NCBI RefSeq assembly: GCF_001456355.1
Contig: NZ_CP010271.1
Location: 1,488,001 to 1,552,000, forward strand
Reading direction: 5' to 3'
Source of the DNA: Mycobacteroides saopaulense
GTDB lineage: Bacteria > Actinomycetota > Actinomycetes > Mycobacteriales > Mycobacteriaceae
Length of the DNA stretch: 64,000 bases
The position numbers were made by a program, and so were the translations under genes. Shown piece after piece: positions 43,815-52,582 of the stretch (positions are counted from its first letter, which is position 1; every line of letters starts with the position of its first letter). Below the pieces are notes generated by a model. The model saw only the letters and a list, made by a program, of their open reading frames with translations. It made no database searches and had not been told where the DNA came from.

Positions 43815-45099
43815 GATTCAGTTCGACATGGCGCAGGGCATCGCCGACCAGCCCCGCGGCCAATGTATTACCGCTCGACGGATCGATCAGCAGGAAGCTC
43901 CCGGCTGTACGGTCGTCGACGTACTCGTCGACACTGATCGCCTCGGCCAGGCGAATGCTGATCTGCCCGATATCGTTGAGCTCCAATGACTCCGGCTGAG
44001 CATCGGCGGAAAGGTTCTGCTCGTCGAAGCGCTCCACCAGCTCGCCGACTATGGCGGGCACGGTCCGGGTGCCGTGTTTGAGTAGCAGGCGCGCCCCGGC
44101 CTTCAACGGCTTGTCGGCCAGCCAGCACACTGTGCCCTCGAGCTCCGAAACAGGCTCTGGCACATCGGCCGAAGCGATCAGATCGCCACGCGAGGCATCC
44201 ACGTCGTCGGCGAGGATCAGCGTGACGCTGCGTCCTGCCTCGGCCACCTCAAGAGGCCCGTCTGCGGTGTCGATGCCCGCGACCGTGGTGCGCTGACCGG
44301 CGGGGGAGATCACCACCTCGTCACCCACGCGCACCGAGCCCGCGGCTACCTGCCCGGCATACCCGCGATAGTCCGGGTACTCGGCGGTGCGCGGACGGAT
44401 CACGTACTGAACCGGGAATCGCAGGCCGATGGTGCTGGATGCTCCGTCGGATTTGCCGTGCGCCGGAACCGATTCCAGATGCTCGATGAGGGTTGGGCCG
44501 TTGTAGAAACCGGTCCGCTCGCTACGGGTGGCGATGTTGTCGCCGTGCAGCGCCGAGACCGGGATCTCCACCACATTCTCCGGTTTCCAGCCCAGCGAGC
44601 TGGTCAGCTCGTTGAACTCGGCGCTGATCGCCTCGAAGATCCGGGCGCTGTCGGGCACCAGATCGATCTTGTTTACCGCCAGCACCAGTCGCGGCACACC
44701 CAGCAGCGCCAGCACCGCGGCGTGACGGCGGGTCTGCTCGATGACGCCCTTGCGCGCGTCGACCAGCAGAATCACCAGCTGTGCGGTCGAGGCTCCCGAC
44801 ACGGTGTTCCGGGTGTACTGCACGTGCCCGGGAGTGTCGGCGAGGATGAACGAGCGCTTGGGCGTCGCGAAGTAGCGGTACGCCACGTCGATGGTGATGC
44901 CCTGTTCACGCTCGGCGCGCAGCCCGTCGACCAATAGCGACAGATCCGGAGCATCGAGCCCGCGCGACTCGGAAGCCTTGGTGACGGCGTCGAACTGGTC
45001 GATGAGCACCGACTTGGTGTCGTACAGCAGCCGGCCCACCAGGGTGGACTTCCCGTCGTCGACACTGCCGGCGGTGGCAATGCGTAGAAGATCAGACAT
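43807..45099 (-). CDS. cysN: ATP sulfurylase GTPase subunit, without APS-kinase domain
   Basis: A protein of 430 residues. GTPase motifs: G1 GSVDDGKSTL, G3 DTPGHVQY, G4 NKIDLV, followed by two beta-barrel domains like those of EF-Tu. With CysD it makes APS from sulfate and ATP, driven by GTP hydrolysis. The M. tuberculosis protein is a CysN-CysC fusion of about 614 residues; this copy stops after the CysN part, so it lacks APS kinase. That fits the next step here, an APS reductase. Start overlaps the cysD stop by 1 base; 3' end overlaps the chelatase gene. Confidence 0.95.
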   Translation of the reverse strand: MSDLLRIATAGSVDDGKSTLVGRLLYDTKSVLIDQFDAVTKASESRGLDAPDLSLLVDGLRAEREQGITIDVAYRYFATPKRSFILADTPGHVQYTRNTVSGASTAQLVILLVDARKGVIEQTRRHAAVLALLGVPRLVLAVNKIDLVPDSARIFEAISAEFNELTSSLGWKPENVVEIPVSALHGDNIATRSERTGFYNGPTLIEHLESVPAHGKSDGASSTIGLRFPVQYVIRPRTAEYPDYRGYAGQVAAGSVRVGDEVVISPAGQRTTVAGIDTADGPLEVAEAGRSVTLILADDVDASRGDLIASADVPEPVSELEGTVCWLADKPLKAGARLLLKHGTRTVPAIVGELVERFDEQNLSADAQPESLELNDIGQISIRLAEAISVDEYVDDRTAGSFLLIDPSSGNTLAAGLVGDALRHVELNRV

Positions 45100-46028
45100 C
45101 AGAAGTAACCCTCTCGCTTGCGGTCTTCCATCGCCGCCTCGGACACGCGGTCATCGCCGCGGGTGGCGCCGCGCTCGGTGATTCGCGACGACGCGACCTC
45201 GGCGAGCACCGCCTGCACGTCGACGGCATCCGAGAGCACCGCGCCGGTGGTCGAACCGTCGCCCACCGTGCGGTAGCGCACCGAAAGTGTTTGAAGCTCT
45301 TCGCCGTCGCGCGGCCCGCCCCACGGCCCGGGAGTCAGCAGCATGCCGTCGCGATTGAACACCTCACGCTCATGCGCGTAGTACAGGCTGGCCAGCTGCA
45401 CGTTCTCGCGGGCGATGTAGCGCCACACGTCCAGCTCGGTCCAGTTACTGATCGGGAACACGCGGACGTGCTCGCCCGGAGCGTGCCGGCCGTTGTACAG
45501 GCTCCATAACTCGGGGCGCTGCTTCTTGGGATCCCACTGGCCGAATGCGTTGCGCAAGCTGAAGATTCGCTCCTTGGCGCGTGAACGCTCCTCGTCGCGA
45601 CGTCCACCGCCCAGCACCGCGTCGAACTTGTTGTCGGTGATGGCCTCCAGCAGTGGAATGGTCTGCAGCGGATTGCGGATTCCGTCCGGCCGCTCGGTCA
45701 GACGGCCGTCGGCCAGGTAGTCCTCCACCTTGGAGACCACCAGGCGTAGGTTGTGCCGTTCGACGATCTCGTCGCGGAAGGCCAGCACCTCGGGCAGGTT
45801 GTGCCCGGTGTCCACGTGCAGCAGCGCGAAGGGAAGCGGTGCGGGCCAGAAGGCCTTGAGCGCGATGTGCAGCAGCACCGTCGAGTCCTTGCCGCCGGAG
45901 AACAGCAGGACCGGACGCTCGAACTCGCCGGCCACCTCACGGATGATGTGAATCGACTCCGATTCGAGGTCGGTGAGTGTTTCGGTCTGGTTCAACACAG
46001 ACTCCATTTCGGTCTCCGTTGTCGTCAT
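45099..46028 (-). CDS. cysD: ATP sulfurylase small (adenylyltransferase) subunit
   Basis: A protein of 309 residues of the PAPS-reductase/ATP-pyrophosphatase fold: the PP-loop is LLFSGGKDSTVLLHIALKAF, followed by HVDTGHNLPEVLAFRDE, GGGRRDEERSRAKERIFSLR and the end RKREGYF. It transfers AMP to sulfate. ATG 46028 overlaps the cysH stop by 4 bases; an upstream extension to 46115 lies inside cysH. Full length for the family (about 300). Confidence 0.96.
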   Translation of the reverse strand: MTTTETEMESVLNQTETLTDLESESIHIIREVAGEFERPVLLFSGGKDSTVLLHIALKAFWPAPLPFALLHVDTGHNLPEVLAFRDEIVERHNLRLVVSKVEDYLADGRLTERPDGIRNPLQTIPLLEAITDNKFDAVLGGGRRDEERSRAKERIFSLRNAFGQWDPKKQRPELWSLYNGRHAPGEHVRVFPISNWTELDVWRYIARENVQLASLYYAHEREVFNRDGMLLTPGPWGGPRDGEELQTLSVRYRTVGDGSTTGAVLSDAVDVQAVLAEVASSRITERGATRGDDRVSEAAMEDRKREGYF

Positions 46029-46747
46029 GAGGCGTGCAAACCGCATTCTGTCTTGGCCAGGCCCTGCCAGCGTCCGCTCCGTGCGTCGCCGCCGAGCACG
46101 GGCTTGGCCGTGCACGGGGCGCAGCCGATCGACGGATATCCCTCGTCCACCAGTGGGTTCACCAGGGCTCCGTGCTCGTCGATGTATTTCTGCATGTCCT
46201 CGTCGGTCCAGGCCGCGATCGCGTTGATCTTCACGAGTCCGAATGCCTCGTCGAAGCTGATCAGCGGCGCGTTGGCCCGGGTCGGGGCATCAACGCGACG
46301 AAGCCCGGTCACCCAGGCCGAGTACCCGGCGAGCGACGCGCGAAGCGGCACCACCTTGCGCAGGCGGCAGCACTCGCCGGGATTGCTGGCGAACAGGTCC
46401 TTGCCCACCAACTCGTCCTGCTCTGCCACCGAGTGCTCGGGGGCCACGTTCACGATGTGGATGTCATATACCGACTCCACCGCGTCACGGGTGCCGATCG
46501 TCTCGGCGAAGTGATATCCGGTGTCCAGGAACAACACATCGACACCCGGACGCACCTGGGCGGCCAGGTCGACGAGTACCGCGTCCTGCATGTTGGAGGC
46601 CACGACGTACGTGTGCGGGTCGCTCCCGAAGTTCTCATCGGTCCAACGCAGCAGCTCCTCGGCGGAGGCGTCCACCAGTTCGGCAGCGCCACGCTCGGCC
46701 AGCGCGCGCAACGAATCGAGGTCCTTTGTGCTTACGTCCGAGGTCAT
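46025..46747 (-). CDS. cysH: APS reductase, iron-sulfur type
   Basis: A protein of 240 residues. It has the PAPS/APS reductase core (FLDTGYHFAETIGTRDAV) and the paired cysteines ECCRLRK and IGCAPCTAK that hold a [4Fe-4S] cluster in assimilatory APS reductases and are absent from PAPS reductases. The catalytic Cys is in the C-terminal KTECGLH. It reduces APS to sulfite and AMP with thioredoxin. ATG 46747 overlaps the sirA stop by 4 bases; an N-terminal extension to 46780 is unlikely. Confidence 0.95.
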   Translation of the reverse strand: MTSDVSTKDLDSLRALAERGAAELVDASAEELLRWTDENFGSDPHTYVVASNMQDAVLVDLAAQVRPGVDVLFLDTGYHFAETIGTRDAVESVYDIHIVNVAPEHSVAEQDELVGKDLFASNPGECCRLRKVVPLRASLAGYSAWVTGLRRVDAPTRANAPLISFDEAFGLVKINAIAAWTDEDMQKYIDEHGALVNPLVDEGYPSIGCAPCTAKPVLGGDARSGRWQGLAKTECGLHAS

Positions 46748-48426
46748 CGCAAGTCCGCCTCCTCGGCCCGAACTGCCCACTGCGCGAAGCGCTCTCCGTT
46801 TTCGCGCTGCTTGACGAAGTTGCGCACCACGCGGTCGATGTAATCGCCGAGCTCGGTGCTGGTGACCTTGTGCTGGCGCAGCTTACGGCCGAAACCACTG
46901 TCCAGTCCCAGGCTTCCGCCCAGGTGCACCTGGAAGCCCTCGACGCTGTTTCCGTCGCCGTCGTCGACCATCTGGCCCTTGAAGCCGATGTCGGCGACCT
47001 GCGACCGCGCGCAGGAGTTGGGGCAGCCGTTGATGTTGATGGTGACCGGCGTATCGAGCTCGGCGTTCAGATCTTCGAGCCGCTTGTCCAGCTCGGGCAC
47101 CAGATCCTGTGCGCGCTTACGGGTTTCGGTGAAGGAGAGCTTGCAGAACTCGATGCCGGTGCACGCCATCAGATTCTTGCGCCAGTGCGACGGCCGCGAG
47201 GGCAGGCCCAGCGCGTCGAGGCCTGCCAGGAGCGCAGGCAGCTCGTCGTCACTCACGTCGAGGATGATCAGCTTCTGGTACGGCGTGAACCGGATGCGGT
47301 CCGATCCGGCCTTCTCGGCCAGGTCGGCGACCGCCGACAAGATGGTGCCGGAAACACGTCCCGCGATGGGGGACACGCCAACGGCGTTGAGCCCGTTCTT
47401 GAGTCGCTGCACACCCACGTGGTCGATCGGCCGCGGAGGCTGCACCGGGGCCGGGCCGTCGATCAGTGGACGCTTGAGATACTCGGTCTCGAGAACTTCC
47501 CTGAATTTTTCCACGCCCCAGTCCTTGACCAGGAACTTGAGTCGCGCCTTGGCGCGCAGTCGCCGGTACCCGTAGTCGCGGAAGATGCTGACGACGCCCT
47601 CCCAGACATCGGGCACCTCATCCAAGGGCACCCACACGCCAAGGCGCTGGGCCAGCATGGGGTTGGTCGACAGGCCACCACCCACCCACAGATCCAAACC
47701 GGGGCCGTGCTCGGGGTGCACCACGCCGATGAACGCGACGTCGTTGATCTCGTGCACCACGTCCTGCAGACCGGAGATGGCCGTCTTGAACTTGCGGGGG
47801 AGGTTGGCGTACTCCTTCTTCCCGATGTACCGGCGCACGATTTCGTCGATGGCCGGGGTCGGATCGAGCACCTCGTTCAGTGCCTCGCCTGCCAGCGGCG
47901 AACCGAGGATCACGCGCGGGCAGTCGCCGCAGGCCTGCGTGGTGTACAGGCCCACCTCGTCGAGACGGCGCCAGATCTCCGGCATGTCCTCGACCCGGAT
48001 CCAGTGGTACTGCACGTTCTCGCGGTCGGAAAGATCGGCGGTGTCCCGCGCGTATTTCGTCGACAGATCGCCCAAGGTGCGCAGGGCACCGACCGACAGC
48101 GCACCGCCGTCGGAACGGACCCGCAGCATGAAGTACTCGTCCTCGAGCATGTCGGTGTTCTCGTCACCGGTCCAGGTGCCGTCGTAACCCGGCTTGCGCT
48201 GTGTGTACAGGCCCCACCAGCGGAAGCGGCCGCGCAGGTCGGTCTTGTCGATGCTCTCGAAGCCCTTATGGGCGTAGATGGTTTCGATGCGCTCACGCAC
48301 GTTGAGCGGGTGGTCGTCCTTCTTGGCCTGCTCATTGGGGTTCAGCGGCTCGTGCTCACCGAGCGCCCACTGGCCCTCGCTGCGCTGTTGCTTGGGGCGA
48401 GCGGGCCGGGTCTCGCTGGTTGTCAT
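46744..48426 (-). CDS. sirA: Ferredoxin-dependent sulfite reductase
   Basis: A protein of 560 residues, orthologous to Rv2391 (SirA/NirA), which reduces sulfite to sulfide with a siroheme-[4Fe-4S] centre. The cluster ligands are CTGIEFC and NGCPNSC. Y74 (WWGLYTQRKPG) and C166 (TTQACGDCPR) have the same 92-residue separation as the Tyr69-Cys161 pair that is covalently linked in the M. tuberculosis enzyme. RBS AGGAG is 4 bases before the ATG at 48426; the longer in-frame start at 48465 was rejected for this reason. First structural gene of a five-gene sulfur operon behind a polycysteine leader. Confidence 0.96.
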   Translation of the reverse strand: MTTSETRPARPKQQRSEGQWALGEHEPLNPNEQAKKDDHPLNVRERIETIYAHKGFESIDKTDLRGRFRWWGLYTQRKPGYDGTWTGDENTDMLEDEYFMLRVRSDGGALSVGALRTLGDLSTKYARDTADLSDRENVQYHWIRVEDMPEIWRRLDEVGLYTTQACGDCPRVILGSPLAGEALNEVLDPTPAIDEIVRRYIGKKEYANLPRKFKTAISGLQDVVHEINDVAFIGVVHPEHGPGLDLWVGGGLSTNPMLAQRLGVWVPLDEVPDVWEGVVSIFRDYGYRRLRAKARLKFLVKDWGVEKFREVLETEYLKRPLIDGPAPVQPPRPIDHVGVQRLKNGLNAVGVSPIAGRVSGTILSAVADLAEKAGSDRIRFTPYQKLIILDVSDDELPALLAGLDALGLPSRPSHWRKNLMACTGIEFCKLSFTETRKRAQDLVPELDKRLEDLNAELDTPVTININGCPNSCARSQVADIGFKGQMVDDGDGNSVEGFQVHLGGSLGLDSGFGRKLRQHKVTSTELGDYIDRVVRNFVKQRENGERFAQWAVRAEEADLR

Positions 48427-48537
48427 GGTGCTCCTAACGAAGGCAGGCACAGTCGTGGGCGACACACCGGGGCTGACCGGAGGCGCAGATCCTCACGACC
48501 GTTCGGGTGGCTGGTGGTAGGACTGGGGCCAAGTACG

Positions 48538-48621
48538 TCAGTAGGGGAGACAACACGCGCTACAGACACGCTTCAGGTCGATATGCCGCCGCGCGACAAG
48601 GGGGACCTGATGTGTGCTCAC
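48538..48621 (-). CDS. Polycysteine leader peptide of the sirA operon
   Basis: A 27-residue reading frame from a GTG at 48621 ending KRVCSACCLPY, 111 bases before sirA. It fits the mycobacterial class of leaderless polycysteine short ORFs that control downstream sulfur genes by cysteine-dependent attenuation; one upstream of sirA is known from M. smegmatis and M. tuberculosis. Three of its last eight residues are cysteines. A -10-like hexamer ends 7 bases before the GTG. Confidence 0.8.
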   Translation of the reverse strand: MSTHQVPLVARRHIDLKRVCSACCLPY

Positions 48622-48628
48622 GTGGCCA

Positions 48629-48637
48629 ATTGTGCCA
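48629..48637 (-). promoter_or_regulatory. Extended -10 promoter for the sirA leader ORF
   Basis: On the minus strand TGG is followed directly by CACAAT (48634-48629), ending 7 bases before the GTG. The first base of the -10 deviates from TAnnnT, but the TGn extension matches the subI leader promoter. The rest of the gap between 48622 and the hemW start at 48771 shows no other feature. Confidence 0.5.
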
Positions 48638-48770
48638 CGCGAAGCTGACACCCCGCGCCACCGGGCCGTAATTCCGCTCATTGTGAGCAAAACCTCTATT
48701 CGGCATGGGGGATTCCCGCTATCGGCTATACAGATTTTTTCTCCCGCCGACCCTGGCACACACTTGAGCG

Positions 48771-49946
48771 GTGAGGCCCGAAACCATTGCCACCCTGCCG
48801 CCCTTGGTGCCGGCAGCCGGGCGCCCTTTCGGGATCTACGTGCATGTCCCGTTCTGTGCCACACGCTGCGGATACTGCGATTTCAACACTTACACCGCCG
48901 ACGAACTCGGTGATGGGACGTCCACCGCGGGCTGGCTGGAGGCGCTGCGCGCCGAACTGGATCTGGCGGCCCGCACCCTGGACGGAAACCCGGCGGTGCA
49001 GACGGTGTTCGTGGGAGGCGGTACGCCGTCCCTCCTCGGTGGTGCCGGGCTTACCGAGGTGCTCGACGCGATCAGTGCCCACTTCACCGTGGCGCCGGGC
49101 GCCGAGGTGACCACCGAGGCCAACCCCGAATCCACCTCACCGGCCTTCTTCGAGACGATTCGCGCTGCCGGCTACACGCGCGTCTCGTTGGGCATGCAGT
49201 CGGCGGCCCCGCACGTGCTGGCCACCCTGGATCGCGTGCACGCGCCCGGCCGGGCGGTGGCGGCGGCACGGGAGGCGCGGGCGGCCGACCTTGGGCACGT
49301 CAACCTGGATTTGATTTACGGCACTCCCGGCGAGACCGACGACGACCTGCGCCGATCCATCGATGCCGTGCTGGAGGCCGGGGTCGACCACGTGTCGGCG
49401 TACGCACTGGTGGTGGAGGAGGGCACCGCGCTGGCGCGCCGCGTGCGCCGCGGTGAGCTACCGAATCCGGACGAGGACGCACTGGCCGATCGCTATCAGC
49501 TTCTCGACTCCGCGCTCTCGGAGGCGGGCCTGAGCTGGTACGAGGTGTCCAACTGGGCACGGCCCGGCGGGCAATGCCGTCACAACCTCGGGTACTGGGC
49601 CGGTGGTGACTGGTGGGGCGCCGGGCCCGGCGCGCACGGACACGTCAACGGGGTGCGCTGGTGGAACGTCAAGCACCCCAACACCTATGCCAAGCAGCTG
49701 GGACAGGGGCAGCTTCCCGTCGGAGGACACGAGGTCCTCGGCCCCGTCGAACGACACACCGAGGACGTGCTGCTGGCGGTGCGGCTGAACACCGGGATCG
49801 CATTGGCGGACTTGACCGTTGACGAACGCGGGCGGGTGCCCGAGGTGGTGGCCCGTGGACTGGGGGAGCTGGTCGACGACCGGCTGGTGCTCACCGATCA
49901 GGGACGTCTACTGGCCGACGGCGTGGTGCGCACCATCCTGGACTAG
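48771..49946 (+). CDS. hemW: HemW-type radical SAM haem chaperone (HemN-like)
   Basis: A protein of 391 residues. The radical SAM cluster is in VPFCATRCGYCDFNTY (Cys-x3-Cys-x2-Cys). FVGGGTPSLL, MQSAAPHVLATLDRVH, DLIYGTPGETDDDLRRS and EVSNWARPGGQCRHNLGYW follow. The Cys of the extra N-terminal position typical for true HemN is absent, so it is a HemW-like haem chaperone rather than coproporphyrinogen oxidase. GTG start at 48771. In M. tuberculosis (Rv2388c) the mycobactin genes separate it from hrcA; here only one small gene does. Confidence 0.9.
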   Translation: MRPETIATLPPLVPAAGRPFGIYVHVPFCATRCGYCDFNTYTADELGDGTSTAGWLEALRAELDLAARTLDGNPAVQTVFVGGGTPSLLGGAGLTEVLDAISAHFTVAPGAEVTTEANPESTSPAFFETIRAAGYTRVSLGMQSAAPHVLATLDRVHAPGRAVAAAREARAADLGHVNLDLIYGTPGETDDDLRRSIDAVLEAGVDHVSAYALVVEEGTALARRVRRGELPNPDEDALADRYQLLDSALSEAGLSWYEVSNWARPGGQCRHNLGYWAGGDWWGAGPGAHGHVNGVRWWNVKHPNTYAKQLGQGQLPVGGHEVLGPVERHTEDVLLAVRLNTGIALADLTVDERGRVPEVVARGLGELVDDRLVLTDQGRLLADGVVRTILD

Positions 49947-49952
49947 ACGCGC

Positions 49953-50261
49953 CTAGACCACCCGCAGCTGATCCATGTCGAAAACCCTGGCATGCAGCAC
50001 AACCCGATTGCGTAGTGCGGCCCGTACGGCCCGATGCAGTCCGTCTTCCAGATAGATGACGCCCTGCCACTTCACGGCGTGCGGGAACAGGTCCCCGTAG
50101 AACGTGGAGTCTTCGCTGAGTAGACGGTCCAACGCGAGCACCGTGGTGGTGGTGACCAGTTCGTCGAGGCGGATCTGCCGGGGCGGGATGCGTGACCAAT
50201 CCCTGGTGGAGAGCCCGTGTTCTGGATACGGCTTCCCCTCGCGTACACCCTTGAAAATCAT
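49953..50261 (-). CDS. Conserved mycobacterial protein (Rv2375-like)
   Basis: A protein of 102 residues starting MIFKGVREGKPYPEHGLS, with RIPPRQIRLDELVTTTTVLA, EDSTFYGDLFPHAV and YLEDGLHRAVRAALRN. It is highly conserved next to hrcA in mycobacteria, but its role is unknown. ATG 50261 with GGAGG 11 bases upstream gives the family start; the GTG at 50306 is an in-frame alternative. It ends 7 bases from the convergent hemW. The ParB-like reading of GDLFPHAV plus a conserved Arg/His set is not sufficient for a functional call. Confidence 0.8.
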   Translation of the reverse strand: MIFKGVREGKPYPEHGLSTRDWSRIPPRQIRLDELVTTTTVLALDRLLSEDSTFYGDLFPHAVKWQGVIYLEDGLHRAVRAALRNRVVLHARVFDMDQLRVV

Positions 50262-50334
50262 CGGTGACGAGCCTCCATAACACCTGAGGTTAGCGTGGAC
50301 GGCCACGGCGGAGGGCCGGTGCGGCCCGGCCCCG

Positions 50335-50340
50335 TAAAAT
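50335..50340 (+). promoter_or_regulatory. -10 box upstream of hrcA
   Basis: TAAAAT, about 30 bases before the hrcA ATG, followed by a purine-rich RBS (AAGGGAGG, 50359-50366). No CIRCE inverted repeat is seen near it, so hrcA does not look autoregulated here. Confidence 0.45.
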
Positions 50341-50372
50341 AAAGGGCAAAATCACGCCCAAGGGAGGTGACC

Positions 50373-51398
50373 ATGGCCAGCGCGGACGATCGGCGCTTCG
50401 AGGTACTGCGTGCCATCGTTGCCGACTATGTCACCACCAAGGAGCCGATCGGCTCCAAGGCCCTGGTCGACAGGCACAGCCTGGGCGTCTCCAGCGCCAC
50501 CGTGCGCAACGACATGGCGGTCCTGGAGGCGGAGGGTTATATCGCTCAGCCCCACACCAGCTCGGGGCGCATCCCCACCGAGAAGGGCTACCGCGAATTC
50601 GTCAATCGACTCGAGGACGTCAAGCCGCTCTCGGGTGCCGAGCGTAAGGCCATCCTGAACTTCCTGGAGGGCGGCGTCGACCTCGACGACGTGCTGCGCC
50701 GGGCGGTGCGACTACTGGCGCAGATGACCCGTCAGGTCGCCGTCGTGCAATACCCGACGCTCTCTTCGTCCAGCGTGCGCCACCTGGAGGTGGTGTCCTT
50801 GTCTCCGGCCCGGCTGCTGCTGGTGGTCATCACCGACACCGGGCGCGTCGACCAGCGGATCGTCGAGTTGGGCGATGTCATCTGCGATGACCAGCTGAGC
50901 AGGCTTCGTACGCTGTTGGGTGCGGCGTTGGACGGCAAGAAGCTGTCGGCGGCCTCGGTGGCCGTCGCCGAGCTGGCCGAACAGTCCGACGACGATCTGC
51001 GTGATCCCCTCACGCGGGCCGCGACGGTCCTGGTGGAGACGCTCGTCGAGCACCACGAGGAACGGCTGCTGCTCGGCGGAACGGCCAACCTGACGCGCAG
51101 CGCCGCCGATTTCGGCGGTCAGCTGCGTACCGTGCTGGAGGCGCTTGAGGAGCAGGTGGTCGTGCTGCGCTTGCTCGCCGCACAGCAGGAAGCCGGCCGG
51201 GTGACCGTGCACATCGGTCACGAGACCGCTGCCGAGCAGATGATTGGCACCTCTGTCGTCTCCACCCCGTATGGTGCGGGCGGAGCTGTATTCGGCGGCA
51301 TGGGTGTGCTGGGGCCCACACGGATGGACTACCCGGGAACCATCGCGAACGTCGCGGCGGTTGCCATGTATATCGGCGAAGTGCTAGCCAATCGCTAG
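50373..51398 (+). CDS. hrcA: Heat-inducible transcription repressor HrcA
   Basis: A protein of 341 residues. The N-terminal winged helix holds [35 protein letters not shown] sequence and [18 protein letters not shown]; the C-terminal domain has the family end [25 protein letters not shown]. HrcA represses groESL and dnaK-type operons by binding CIRCE. ATG 50373 fits the RBS better than the GTG at 50367. Followed after 35 bases by dnaJ2, as in other actinobacteria. Confidence 0.95.
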   Translation: MASADDRRFEVLRAIVADYVTTKEPIGSKALVDRHSLGVSSATVRNDMAVLEAEGYIAQPHTSSGRIPTEKGYREFVNRLEDVKPLSGAERKAILNFLEGGVDLDDVLRRAVRLLAQMTRQVAVVQYPTLSSSSVRHLEVVSLSPARLLLVVITDTGRVDQRIVELGDVICDDQLSRLRTLLGAALDGKKLSAASVAVAELAEQSDDDLRDPLTRAATVLVETLVEHHEERLLLGGTANLTRSAADFGGQLRTVLEALEEQVVVLRLLAAQQEAGRVTVHIGHETAAEQMIGTSVVSTPYGAGGAVFGGMGVLGPTRMDYPGTIANVAAVAMYIGEVLANR

Positions 51399-51433
51399 CG
51401 ATATGTGAACTAGAACAGGACGTAACGAGCACA

Positions 51434-52579
51434 GTGGCGCGTGATTACTACGGCATCCTCGGGGTCAGCAAGGGTGCCAGCGACAGCGAGCTGAAGCGGG
51501 CGTACCGCAAGCTCGCTCGCGAGCTGCACCCCGATATCAACCCCGACGAGCAGGCACAGGCCCGGTTCAAGGAGGTCAGCGTCGCCTACGAGGTGCTGAC
51601 CGACCCGGAGAAGCGGCGCATCGTCGACCTCGGCGGCGACCCGCTGGAGAACGGCGGCGGGGGCAACGGGTTCAGCGGCTTCGGTTCGGGCTTCGGTGGC
51701 CTGGGCGACGTGTTCGAGGCGTTCTTCGGCGGTTCCGCCGGTGGATCGCGCGGTCCGCGTGGGCGCGTGCAGCCGGGGTCCGACTCGCTGCTACGCATGC
51801 GTCTTGAGCTGCTGGAATGTGCCACCGGCGTGAGCAAGCAGGTGACCGTGGACACCGCGATCCTGTGCGACGGATGTACCGGCAAGGGCACCCACGGGAA
51901 CTCGGCGCCGAGCGCCTGTGAGACCTGTGGCGGCCGCGGCGAGGTGCAGACCGTGCAGCGTTCCCTGCTCGGCCAGGTGCTGACGTCGCGCCCCTGCCCG
52001 ACGTGCCAGGGGGCCGGCGAGGTTATCACCGATCCCTGCCACAAGTGCGGCGGCGACGGCCGGGTGCGCGCCCGTCGTGAGATCACGGTCAAGATCCCGG
52101 CCGGTGTCGGCGACGGGATGCGGGTGCGCCTGGCGGCTCAGGGCGAGGTCGGCCCGGGTGGTGGACCGGCCGGCGACCTCTACGTCGAGGTGCACGAAAA
52201 GCCGCACGACGTGTTCATTCGTGACGGCGACGACCTGCACTTCACGGTTCGCGTCCCGATGGTGGAGGCGGCGCTGGGCACCAGTGTGTCCGTCGACGCC
52301 ATCCTGGACGGGCCCACCGTCATCAAGGTCGAGCCGGGTTCGCAGCCGGGCTCGGTGGTGACGTTGCGGGGCAAGGGCATGCCGCACCTGCGCACCGGAG
52401 TCCGCGGCAACCTGCACGCCCATCTCGATGTGGTGGTGCCGACGCGACTGGATTCCAAGGAACGCGAGCTGCTCAAGGACTTCAAGGCCCGCAACAAGGA
52501 GGGCGCCGAGGTCGTATGGGCCGAGTCTGCCTCCGGCGGGGTGTTCTCGCGGCTGCGCGAGGCCTTCACGGGTCGGTAG
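51434..52579 (+). CDS. dnaJ2: Chaperone DnaJ2
   Basis: A protein of 381 residues: J domain ([21 protein letters not shown] with HPD at ELHPDIN), a Gly/Phe-rich segment ([18 protein letters not shown]), four zinc-finger repeats ([32 protein letters not shown]) and the C-terminal substrate-binding domains ([22 protein letters not shown]). It is the second DnaJ, coupled to hrcA rather than to dnaK-grpE. GTG start at 51434. Co-chaperone that hands unfolded proteins to DnaK. Confidence 0.96.
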   Translation: MARDYYGILGVSKGASDSELKRAYRKLARELHPDINPDEQAQARFKEVSVAYEVLTDPEKRRIVDLGGDPLENGGGGNGFSGFGSGFGGLGDVFEAFFGGSAGGSRGPRGRVQPGSDSLLRMRLELLECATGVSKQVTVDTAILCDGCTGKGTHGNSAPSACETCGGRGEVQTVQRSLLGQVLTSRPCPTCQGAGEVITDPCHKCGGDGRVRARREITVKIPAGVGDGMRVRLAAQGEVGPGGGPAGDLYVEVHEKPHDVFIRDGDDLHFTVRVPMVEAALGTSVSVDAILDGPTVIKVEPGSQPGSVVTLRGKGMPHLRTGVRGNLHAHLDVVVPTRLDSKERELLKDFKARNKEGAEVVWAESASGGVFSRLREAFTGR

Positions 52580-52582
52580 CTC

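Noticed and set aside
46726..48648. 640-codon open frame on the plus strand across sirA
   Set aside because: Shadow of the sirA coding strand; no domain similarity, while sirA has complete siroheme/Fe-S motifs.
48771..49946. True HemN (oxygen-independent coproporphyrinogen oxidase)
   Set aside because: The motif is C-x3-C-x2-C without the additional HemN cysteine and the length is short, which fits HemW.
50307..50372. CIRCE operator upstream of hrcA
   Set aside because: No TTAGCACTC-type inverted repeat is present in the gap.
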